Below the pieces are notes generated by a model. It ran no database searches. It was not told the DNA's origin and saw nothing but the letters and a program-made list of their open reading frames with translations. A program made the position numbers and the translations under genes. From positions 1-48,706 of the forward strand of contig CANPYK010000016.1 of NCBI GenBank assembly GCA_947588605.1: DNA of 48,706 nucleotides, in the 5' to 3' direction. Source of the DNA: an uncultured Oscillospiraceae bacterium (lineage in GTDB: Bacteria; Bacillota; Clostridia; Oscillospirales; Oscillospiraceae). Positions 1 through 6,876 of this stretch are shown here, one piece after another; the first letter of the stretch is position 1, and each line of letters starts with the position of its first letter.

Positions 1-28
1 AATGTGGTTATTTTTCCACACAAAAACA

Positions 29-75
29 GGGGCTGTGAAAAGCCGAGCTTATATCTGCTCTTTTTTCACAGCCCC
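29..75. repeat. Hairpin repeat, copy 1 (GGGGCTGTGAAAA ends)
   Basis: Inverted repeat with arms GGGGCTGTGAAAA and TTTTTTCACAGCCCC. Nearly the same 47-nt unit occurs in reverse orientation at 47305-47351, next to an IS1182 transposase. It may be a terminator or a transposon-associated hairpin. No gene is visible between it and position 818. Confidence 0.6.
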
Positions 76-76
76 T

Positions 77-315
77 TCAAATGCCAAGGGGTACGTGCGA
101 AAGCCCCCGCTCGAATTCTGCGGAATTCGAGCGGGGGCTTTCTGCTGTCAAATCTCGCGCACTCGCTTCGCTCGCACACTCGATTTGACAAAAGGAATTT
201 TTTCCGACGTACATGCCGCCGGAAAAAATGGCTCGATGGCGGCGGGAATAAGGTTGCGGCGCTTCGCGCCGCATTTATATTAAAATTGCGCCGCAAAGCG
301 GCGCATCCTTTTTAA
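77..315 (+). repeat. Composite palindromic repeat, copy 1
   Basis: String of hairpins without coding potential. A perfect 20-bp stem (99-118 with 123-142) closes the loop TGCG. A second stem pairs 146-154 with 182-190. A third lies around TTTTTTCCG...CGGAAAAAA (about 197-227). A last part (251-313) holds GCGGCGCTTCGCGCCGC and GCGCCGCAAAGCGGCGC. The reverse complement of 13656-13930 is collinear with this block: loops and linkers are kept while stem sequences differ but still pair. Confidence 0.7.
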
Positions 316-818
316 GCCCCCTCCTCGTAGGAGGGGGGTAGGGGGGCAGCGAGCGTGGGATATGAGAGCGGTTCCGATGACCCGCAGGTGATAAACATCG
401 CCGTAGGGGTCGCCGTCCCCGGCGACCCGCCCTTCGTTTATTGACACGATCCGAACACCGCCGTACGGGCCGCTGCCCACAGCGGCCCTTTCCTGGTTGA
501 CCGACATGTCCCGTTTTATCGGAACCGTTCCCATCACGCAACGTGGGCACGGGCGGGTTTGGAACCCGCCCCTACAGGGGAATGTGGAAGGTAATTCCAT
601 TCAACCGACATGGGAGGTCATCGCAACGCGGGTCGCCGAGGACGGCGACCCCTACAGAATTCATCGGGGGCAATCCGAAACCTGAAACGCGGGCGGCCAA
701 GAGAGGCCGCCCCTACGGCGTTGATTGAAACGAATCCCAAATACTGTATGGGCGGACCCATGTGTCCGCCCGTTAGCTCCCCCCTGGGGGAGCTGTCGCG
801 AAGCGACTGAGGGGTCCC
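316..818. repeat. Mosaic of short intergenic repeats, no gene
   Basis: This stretch holds no convincing gene. It begins with a module read as GCCCCCTCCTCGTAGGAGG followed by GGGGTAGGGGGGCAGCGAGCG (316-358), also present at 3869, 10305 (reverse), 10393 (reverse), 10781 and 11069. It continues with modules built on GTCGCCGTCCCCGGCGACCC, GGCCGCCCCTACGGCG and, at 779-818, GGGGGAGCTGTCGCGAAGCG. Open frames here are short and differ between copies of the same module, so they are not genes. Confidence 0.65.
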
Positions 819-1922
819 TCACGCCTTCTCCCGCCAGCCGCGTTCCTTGACCTCGCGGCCGGCGTTGAGGAGGAGGAGCTTGACGCACTCAAGGACGGCG
901 CGGCGGGTCTCCTCGTCCATGTTGCCCAGGGACCGGGCGAAGCTCTTGAGGGTGTCCAGGAGGTTCTCCCGCATCTGGTGGAGGGTCCGGGAGTTGGTGT
1001 CCGCCATGAATTTGTACACCGTGTCCGCGAACAGCTCAAACTGCTCCGGCGTCATCTCGGCGATCCACGCCTTCAGGGCGGAGTCCACGAATTTGCTGCC
1101 GCCGGTGACGGTCCCCAGATGCACAAAGCCAGGGCCCAGTGTCTCCCAGGTGTACATGTCGTGCTGGTGAAGGCCGTTTCCGGTGCTGTGGACGACTCTG
1201 GATTCCTCGTCCCGCCCCAGGAGCATCCCCACCACGGAGAACTGGGGAATGACGGTGCGGATCCTGGGCCAGACGCGCTGGTAGTCCGGCGTTTCCAGGA
1301 TGTTATCGAAGAAGCCGGGCCCGTCGAAGTTGTAGACCGTCTCGATCCGCTTTTGGACCGCCTCCCCGCAAAAGGCCCCGGCGAAGCACGCCAGGTTGCC
1401 GCCCTTGGAGTGGCCGATGAGCAGCAGCGGCCCGGGGATCTCCTCCGCGATCCTGTCCAGATATTCCACGGCGTACCGCTGGCCGGGGATGGGGCAGAGA
1501 TAGGACATGTTTAGGTCCTCCTTCCAGCCCACCACGGTGTTGTCCGTGCCCCGGAAGACCACGGCGTGCCGCCCGTCCCCCAGCGCCACGGTGATGGCGG
1601 AGAACTGTGTCTGCAGCCGCTCGTCAAAGCGCTCCACGAACCGCCCCGCCCGCAGGGGCCCGAACCGGCGGCTCGCCCCCATGGCGGCCATCAGCTCCCG
1701 GTCCCGGAGCTTCCACCGCTCCTCCCGGTCAAGGCTCTCGTCCCCCAGCGTCATCCGCATAAGGTCCGAAACCGGGACAAGCTCCTCCGCCGGCGGCTTT
1801 TCCAGGCACTCAAAGGGAATATAGGAAAACCGCGCCAGGATCGCCGCGTCCGCCTCGTTGAGCCCGTCAAGCTCCAGCGGGATATCCCCCCGCCAGGCGA
1901 TATAGTCGATCAAATCGGACAT
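819..1922 (-). CDS. DUF2974 (Mbeg1-like) alpha/beta-hydrolase
   Basis: Protein of 367 residues with a lipase-type nucleophile elbow GHSKGG at 170-175 (Ser172), preceded by VVFRGTD (about 121-127), the oxyanion-side motif usual in this lipase-like family. The overall match is to DUF2974/Mbeg1-like proteins of Firmicutes. The family is presumed to be hydrolases, and the substrate is unknown. The ATG at 1922 is preceded by a G-rich ribosome site (GAAGGGGGCGG). It stands alone, divergent from the MATE gene. There is no signal peptide or membrane segment, so it is probably cytoplasmic. Confidence 0.75.
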   Translation of the reverse strand: MSDLIDYIAWRGDIPLELDGLNEADAAILARFSYIPFECLEKPPAEELVPVSDLMRMTLGDESLDREERWKLRDRELMAAMGASRRFGPLRAGRFVERFDERLQTQFSAITVALGDGRHAVVFRGTDNTVVGWKEDLNMSYLCPIPGQRYAVEYLDRIAEEIPGPLLLIGHSKGGNLACFAGAFCGEAVQKRIETVYNFDGPGFFDNILETPDYQRVWPRIRTVIPQFSVVGMLLGRDEESRVVHSTGNGLHQHDMYTWETLGPGFVHLGTVTGGSKFVDSALKAWIAEMTPEQFELFADTVYKFMADTNSRTLHQMRENLLDTLKSFARSLGNMDEETRRAVLECVKLLLLNAGREVKERGWREKA

Positions 1923-2011
1923 ACGTCCGCCCCCTTCAGCCGTTTTTCCCCATTATAGCACAGTCCCCGCCGGGAATCCACGGGAACCGCGATTTTTTGT
2001 GGGCTTGGCAG

Positions 2012-2040
2012 GTGACAATTCCTCAAATCCATAGTATAAT
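2012..2040 (+). promoter_or_regulatory. Predicted promoter for the MATE gene
   Basis: GTGACA (2012-2017), 17-nt spacer, TATAAT (2035-2040). The -10 box overlaps the first bases of hairpin element A, so the transcript would begin inside that element's terminal arm. Confidence 0.5.
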
Positions 2041-2200
2041 ACTAATATCCACTTAAAAGAAGCCATTCGCGACGGTCTTTTTCGCGTCATGCGGCGTCAG
2101 CCGCCTTGGAAATACCAATGGGTATTCCCTGCGGCGTCTTCCAAGCCTTACGCGAAAAATCCTTGCCGCTCGGTGCCTTCTTTTAAATGGATATTAGTAT
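2039..2200 (+). repeat. Hairpin element family 1, copy A
   Basis: About 162 nt bounded by 24-nt inverted ends (ATACTAATATCC...GGATATTAGTAT) with one mismatch. Inside are ATTCGCGACGGTCTTTTT (2065-2082), an inner stem TTTTTCGCGT / ACGCGAAAAA and a central AATACC...GGTATTC. The 18-nt string at 2065-2082 recurs exactly, in reverse, in copy B (6806-6823). There is no ORF. It resembles a MITE or a large extragenic palindrome. Confidence 0.75.
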
Positions 2201-2230
2201 GGCAAAACCCTTTTTCCGGACGGTGAGAGC

Positions 2231-3562
2231 ATGGCGAAGGTGGACATGACCCACGGGTCGATCACCCGGCATTTGCTGGAATACACGGTTCCCATGGTGC
2301 TGGGGAACATCATGCAGCTGACGTACAACGCGGCGGACTCGGTGATCATCGGCAAAAACCTGGGCGACGAGGCCCTGGCGGCGGTGAGCGTGTCGGACCC
2401 CATCATGACGGTGATGGTGCTGGGCGCCTCCGGCGTGGGGATCGGCGCGTCGGTGCTCATGAGCCGCTTCTACGGCGCGGGGGACCGGGAAAAGCTGCGC
2501 CGGGAGTTCTCCACCACCGTGATTTTCGGGCTTTTCTTGTCCCTCACGGTGTTCGTGCTGGGCTATGCCTTCGCGGGAGAGCTTCTGCGGCTCATCAAGG
2601 CCCCGGCGGAGGCCTTCGACATGGCGCTGACGTATCTGCGGATCATCTTCGTGGGGTTCCTCTTCACGTTCCAGTACAACATCCTCTCCTCCGCCCTCCG
2701 GGCCATCGGGGACTCCCGCACGTCTGTGTGGTTCCTGGGCATCTCCTGCGCCATCAACGTCTGCCTCGACATGCTCTTCATCATGGTCTTCCACATGGGC
2801 GTGGCCGGGGCGGGCCTGGCCACCGTCATCGCCGAGGCTGTCAGCGTCATCCTCTGCGTCGTCTGGATCCGGAAACGCATCCCGGAGCTGTCCATGGAGC
2901 GGCGGGAGTTCAAGGTCGATAAGCCCCTTCTCCTGGAGACGGTAAAAAACGGCGCCCTGACGGCCCTCCAGCAGGCGGCCCAGCCGGTGGGAAAGCTCCT
3001 CATCCAGCGCACCGTCAACCTCCAGGGCGTGGTGGCGGTGGACGCCTTCAACAACGCCTGCCGCATCGACGACTACGCCCGCATCCCCACCCAGAGCATG
3101 GGCAGCGCCATCATGACCTGCACCGCCCAGAACCGCGGCGCGGGGGACCGGGAGCGTGTGCGGGAGAGCTTCAAAAAGGGCCTCCTCATCGCCTGCGTCT
3201 ACTACCCCATCATCTTCGCCTTGGTCCAGCTTCTCAAGGTCCCCGCCATGCGCCTTCTCTCCCCCAAGGGCAGCGACGCCATCGTGGAGGCGGGCGTGGC
3301 GTATCTTGCGGTGAAGGCCTGGTTTTTCATCATGCCCGGCCTCACCAACGCCATCCAGGGCTTCTTCCGCGGCGTGGGGTCCATGACGGTAGTCCTCATC
3401 TCCACCGTCATCCAGATCAGCGTCCGCACCGTCTTCGTCTGGCTCCTGGTCCCCAAAATGGGCATCGTCGGCGAAGCCTACGCCTGCGCCGCCGGCTGGA
3501 TCTGCATGATCGTGTTTGAGTTTACGCTGTACTTTGTGAGAAGGAGAAAAGGAAAGGTATAG
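2231..3562 (+). CDS. MATE family efflux transporter
   Basis: 443 residues, the normal length for a MATE exporter, with about twelve hydrophobic segments in two related halves. The N-terminal region (LLEYTVPMVLGNIMQLTYNAADSVIIGK) is the typical MATE helix-1 signature. The NorM/DinF-type family exports cationic drugs or metabolites using a sodium or proton gradient across the cytoplasmic membrane. The start is ATG 2231 with a weak ribosome site (GGTGAGAG). It is monocistronic, preceded by a promoter and hairpin element A in its leader. The substrate cannot be inferred. Confidence 0.9.
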   Translation: MAKVDMTHGSITRHLLEYTVPMVLGNIMQLTYNAADSVIIGKNLGDEALAAVSVSDPIMTVMVLGASGVGIGASVLMSRFYGAGDREKLRREFSTTVIFGLFLSLTVFVLGYAFAGELLRLIKAPAEAFDMALTYLRIIFVGFLFTFQYNILSSALRAIGDSRTSVWFLGISCAINVCLDMLFIMVFHMGVAGAGLATVIAEAVSVILCVVWIRKRIPELSMERREFKVDKPLLLETVKNGALTALQQAAQPVGKLLIQRTVNLQGVVAVDAFNNACRIDDYARIPTQSMGSAIMTCTAQNRGAGDRERVRESFKKGLLIACVYYPIIFALVQLLKVPAMRLLSPKGSDAIVEAGVAYLAVKAWFFIMPGLTNAIQGFFRGVGSMTVVLISTVIQISVRTVFVWLLVPKMGIVGEAYACAAGWICMIVFEFTLYFVRRRKGKV

Positions 3563-4051
3563 GACCCCCGCCCCCGGTTTAGAGCCCTCCCCGCAGGGCG
3601 GGGAGGGGGAGGGGTGAGGTGGGAGCCGAAGGGCTTTGATAGGTTTCGATGAACGCACCCACCTCATCCGGCGCCTGCGGGCGCCACCTTCCCCGCCCTG
3701 CGGGAAAGGCTAAGACGGGGGACGGGGGACGAAGGCTCGAATACCCCGCCGCCGCGGCGGCACCCCTTTTCCCCGAAGAGGGGTCAGGGGGATTCGAGCC
3801 CCCGTCCTTCGTCCCCCGTCCCCGCCGCGCGGGCAAATCAAAACCGCGGCGAAGCCGCAACCTTTTAAGCCCCCTCCTCGTAGGAGGGGGGCAGGGGGGT
3901 AGCGAGCGTGGAGGTTTCCGAGCGCCCCCGCCCCCCGCACCCGCCCCCGATAAACGCCGTAGGATACGGCCCCTGCGGCATCGTTCGGAACGGGTTCCTG
4001 TCTGCTTCACACCTCGCCTTTATATGCAAATGCGTCTTTGGAATACATCGT
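3563..4051. repeat. Mosaic intergenic repeats, no gene
   Basis: This 489-nt gap contains no supported gene. It holds GCCCTCCCCGCAGGGCGGGG-type palindromes (near 3588-3607), a segment from CTCGAATACCCCGCC to GGGGCAAATCAAAACCGCGGC-like DNA that recurs at 10560-10770, and one copy of the GCCCCCTCCTCGTAGGAGG module (3869-3912). Confidence 0.6.
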
Positions 4052-4852
4052 TTACGCATGAACGCGCATTACGCTGATATAGTCTGTAACCGCGGAATTT
4101 AACAGCGCCATATCTAGGCATTGGTCGAGCTGCAGGGGTTTGTTTTCCTTTACAGCGTTCATAAATTGACCCTGCACGATTTTCAGCTTTTGACTGATTT
4201 GCGTTTCCCCGATCAAATCCAGCATGGTGATTCCATCCAGCAAAATCGCGCGAAACAGCGTATCCATAGACGCCCGGATATCCATCGGGGATCTTTCCTG
4301 TGAACAGAAATCGGCGATTTCTTTCGCCAACGACTGAAGGACAGCTATAGAGTGCCTCACCATACTTTCGGTTTTAACAGCTTCACAAGCGGTTTTATTC
4401 AAAACAGCTACCATGACTGATTCATCGACCCGCTGCAAAAGCTCCTGCTCTGAAAACAACAGCGTATCAGGCTCGTCAGACTGCTCCCATTTGTTATTGA
4501 GCATACAGAATTTTCCGTCTCTCATCCCTGTGTAAACCACGGCGTGCTTATTCCTCTCGCTTACATAAATGCCCAGCATCGCATACCGTAAATCACGAAG
4601 ATACTCGCAAATTTGTTCTTTACGCATCTCTTTTTCCGTCATGGTATAGCCGATGGGCTTTAGGTAGAGATCAAACCATTTTGCGCCTTGAAGCATTGGC
4701 CCCGAAACATAACGTCCATCCTCATAGTCAAACAAAAACGGCAGCCCCATTTCAAGCGCGATCGTTCTGTCCTCGGTATCTACCCCATAAAACGACAAAA
4801 GATTCGCGATTCCCGCATAAGAACACGATGAATTGAACGTCATATACTTCAT
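4052..4852 (-). CDS. Papain-like-fold protein, BtrH-N/C39-like
   Basis: 266 residues, unrecognised at gene level. The N-terminal half looks like the cysteine-peptidase-like fold of BtrH-N or C39 proteins: NSSCSYAG (Cys10), KHAVVYTG (His103) and LNN (Asn119 or Asn120), in the order and spacing of a Cys-His-Asn triad. The C-terminal half is helical with no known motif. Proteins of this fold act as acyltransferases, peptidases or bacteriocin-maturation domains; none of these is shown here. Base composition is clearly more AT-rich than the neighbours, and repeats flank it on the left, so it may be acquired. The start ATG 4852 has GGAAATG upstream. Confidence 0.55.
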   Translation of the reverse strand: MKYMTFNSSCSYAGIANLLSFYGVDTEDRTIALEMGLPFLFDYEDGRYVSGPMLQGAKWFDLYLKPIGYTMTEKEMRKEQICEYLRDLRYAMLGIYVSERNKHAVVYTGMRDGKFCMLNNKWEQSDEPDTLLFSEQELLQRVDESVMVAVLNKTACEAVKTESMVRHSIAVLQSLAKEIADFCSQERSPMDIRASMDTLFRAILLDGITMLDLIGETQISQKLKIVQGQFMNAVKENKPLQLDQCLDMALLNSAVTDYISVMRVHA

Positions 4853-4932
4853 AGAATCATTTCCTTCTCAAAAATCTATCATTTTTAAGATTTAACCGCC
4901 GTAGGGGCCGCCGCCCAGGTTGGCCCGCCCCT

Positions 4933-6219
4933 TCACTCCTCCCTTTGAAAAACCTCCCCACCCTGCAAATGGATGTATATAAACCCGTCCGACCCCTCGG
5001 CGAGGTACACAAGCCCCTCCGGGGTCACCTGAAAGCGCAGGGCGGCCTCGTACTCCTCGTACTTCTCCCCCACCAGGTGGCTGCGCCGTTCCGTGAGGGT
5101 CACGACGCCGTCGGCGTAGGACCAGCGGCCCATGCCGATGTGGCTGGAGAAGTACATTTCATAATAGGAAAAGGTCCGGTCCTCAAAAAGGTCGATGCCG
5201 AACACGTTGGGGCCGAACTCCTCGGGCAGCTCCCCGGCGAATTTGTACCCGCCTACCAGGTCCGCCGCGCCCGTCTCCACGGGGTCGGTGAGGAAGCACG
5301 CCCCCAGCGCAAGGCACAGCGCCAGCGACAGCGCGGCCAGGAGCGGGAGGGGCTTTTTCCACCGCAGAACGCTCTTCACCCGGCTCTTGAGCCGCCCCTC
5401 CCCGAAGGCCACGGGGCAGACCGCAACGGGCCGGCGGAAGGTCACGGCGGATAAAAGCGCCTGGGCGTAGGGCTTTTTCGCCTCCGGCCCCAGCTCCCGG
5501 AGGACCTTCTCGTCCGAGGCAAGCTCCATGTCCCTGGCGAAAAGCCCGTAGGCCAGCCACAGGACCGGGTCAAACCAGTAGACCGCCAGCAGAAGAAACG
5601 CCAGGGGCTTGACGAGGTAGTCCCGCCGGCGGATGTGGGCCCGCTCGTGGGCCAGCACATAGGTCCGGGCCTCCCTGTCCAGCCCCGCCGGGAGGTAGAT
5701 GACGGACCTCAGAAAACCGAACACGAAGGGCGCGGGCACGGCCTCCGATTCCCGGACGCCCTTCTCCACCTCTACGGCCCCGCTTACCCGGCGCTTCAAC
5801 CGGATAGTGGAAACCGCGAAATAGCAGACCATCCCCACAAGCCCCGCCAGCCACACCCACCCGGCCACAGTGGTCAGCACGCGCAGGGGGTTGACGCTGT
5901 CGCCGGGGCGCGGGGCAAAGGCGCCGGCAAAGCCGGGATTCACCGCCTCGTTCACAAACGCCAGCCCCGTGTGGACCGAGGGCGCGGGATCATACCGCGC
6001 CACGTCCAGGGGGAGGACCTCCCGGCTGGGGATGAGGCTCAGCCGGCTCTCCACCGAGAACGGCAGTACCAGCCGCAGTCCCACCAGCGCCCACATGAGG
6101 CAGAAAACGGATCTTGGCGTGCGCGTCCGGCCCAGCAGAAGCCGCGCGGCGGCAACCGCCAGCACCAGCCAGCCGGCCTCCACGCTGAGGTTGAGAAGCT
6201 TCAAAAAGACCGCGTCCAC
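4933..6219 (-). CDS. BlaR1-like M56 family membrane metallopeptidase
   Basis: About 428 residues. The N-terminal part has several membrane helices, followed by a zinc-peptidase motif HERAH (about 191-195) and the M56 segment ending MELASDEKVL. In BlaR1/MecR1 this domain cleaves the partner repressor. A C-terminal membrane segment (about 295-312) is followed by a region of roughly 115 residues with beta-rich, lipocalin-like repeats instead of the penicillin-binding sensor, so a beta-lactam signal is unlikely. The best start is GTG 6219, seven bases after GAGGGGG; a TTG at 6225 lies too close to that site. It overlaps or abuts the repressor gene, forming a two-gene operon. Confidence 0.8.
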   Translation of the reverse strand: MDAVFLKLLNLSVEAGWLVLAVAAARLLLGRTRTPRSVFCLMWALVGLRLVLPFSVESRLSLIPSREVLPLDVARYDPAPSVHTGLAFVNEAVNPGFAGAFAPRPGDSVNPLRVLTTVAGWVWLAGLVGMVCYFAVSTIRLKRRVSGAVEVEKGVRESEAVPAPFVFGFLRSVIYLPAGLDREARTYVLAHERAHIRRRDYLVKPLAFLLLAVYWFDPVLWLAYGLFARDMELASDEKVLRELGPEAKKPYAQALLSAVTFRRPVAVCPVAFGEGRLKSRVKSVLRWKKPLPLLAALSLALCLALGACFLTDPVETGAADLVGGYKFAGELPEEFGPNVFGIDLFEDRTFSYYEMYFSSHIGMGRWSYADGVVTLTERRSHLVGEKYEEYEAALRFQVTPEGLVYLAEGSDGFIYIHLQGGEVFQREE

Positions 6220-6221
6220 GC

Positions 6222-6584
6222 TCAATCCCCCTCAAATTCGTCGATGAGCCGCCGGATGTCCTCCAGCTCCTTTTTCGTCACGCCCCGGTGGTGGGCAAAC
6301 GCCGCCACGAAGGCCGGCACCGACCCCTCGAAGGTCCCGTCCATTAGCTCCTCCATCCGGGCCTCCTGCACCTGGGCCTTAGTCACAAGGCTCGTCACCG
6401 TGGCGTTCTCATTTCGGATGACGCCCCGCTCGCAAAGCCTGCGGATGACGGTGTACGTCGTGGCCTTGGACCAGCCCAGCCGCTCCCGGGCAAACTTCAC
6501 CAGCGTCGTGGAGTTCACCGGCTCTACCTCCCAGAGCAGGAGGCAGAAGCGGTACTCGCTGTCAAAGATTTTCGGAATGTCCAT
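6222..6584 (-). CDS. BlaI/MecI/CopY family transcriptional repressor
   Basis: 120 residues, the usual length. It has an N-terminal winged helix (WEVEPVNSTTLVKFARERLGWSKATTYTVIRRLCERGVI, shown here in part by WSKATTYTVIRRL at about 38-50) and a short C-terminal dimerisation helix. The family binds dyad operators as a dimer and is inactivated by cleavage by its M56 partner, encoded immediately downstream. The start ATG 6584 has GGAGG upstream. Two dyad sequences lie in the leader (6601-6635), consistent with autoregulation. Confidence 0.88.
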   Translation of the reverse strand: MDIPKIFDSEYRFCLLLWEVEPVNSTTLVKFARERLGWSKATTYTVIRRLCERGVIRNENATVTSLVTKAQVQEARMEELMDGTFEGSVPAFVAAFAHHRGVTKKELEDIRRLIDEFEGD

Positions 6585-6600
6585 TCTTTTACGCCTCCGG

Positions 6601-6635
6601 GTTTACTGCGTTAAACCAAGTTTAACAGGTTAAAC
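6601..6635. promoter_or_regulatory. Two tandem operators for the BlaI-like repressor
   Basis: GTTTACTGCGTTAAAC (6601-6616) and the perfect dyad GTTTAACAGGTTAAAC (6620-6635), centres 19 bp apart, lie directly upstream of the repressor start. The half-site is GTTTA(A). They differ from the TACA/TGTA boxes of staphylococcal BlaI, fitting a diverged specificity. Confidence 0.6.
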
Positions 6636-6658
6636 CTCCCCTGTCACGCGGGAATTCA

Positions 6659-6686
6659 TTGCTTTTCCGGTTTTTTGTGGTATACT
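6659..6686 (+). promoter_or_regulatory. Predicted promoter for nadE-mnmE
   Basis: TTGCTT (6659-6664), 16-nt spacer, TATACT (6681-6686). Hairpin element B begins at the next base, so the nadE leader would consist of the hairpin. Confidence 0.45.
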
Positions 6687-6851
6687 GAATATTGATCCCT
6701 GATTAAAAGCGCCAACCGAGCAACGAGGATTTTTTGCGTCAGGCGAGGAAAACGGCGCAGAGAATACTGTATGTATTGTCAAGCCGTTTGACGAAGCTTG
6801 ACGCAAAAAAGACCGTCGCGAATTGGCGCTTTTGATTAGGGATTAGTATCA
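6687..6851 (-). repeat. Hairpin element family 1, copy B
   Basis: About 165 nt with 29-nt inverted ends (…CCCTGATTAAAAGCGCCAA / TTGGCGCTTTTGATTAGGG…). It carries in reverse the 18-nt string of copy A (6806-6823) and GAATACTGTATGTAT (6762-6776), which is the exact reverse complement of a string in copy C. The inner arms TTTTTTGCGTCA / TGACGCAAAAAA pair. Four internal mismatches of the outer stem are G-U pairs in the plus-strand RNA. Confidence 0.75.
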
Positions 6852-6876
6852 AAATGACCGATGCGGAGGGATCGAC

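Noticed and set aside
2183-3667. Open frame of 494 codons opposite the MATE gene
   Set aside because: Asp/Glu/His-rich shadow translation without domain or ribosome site.
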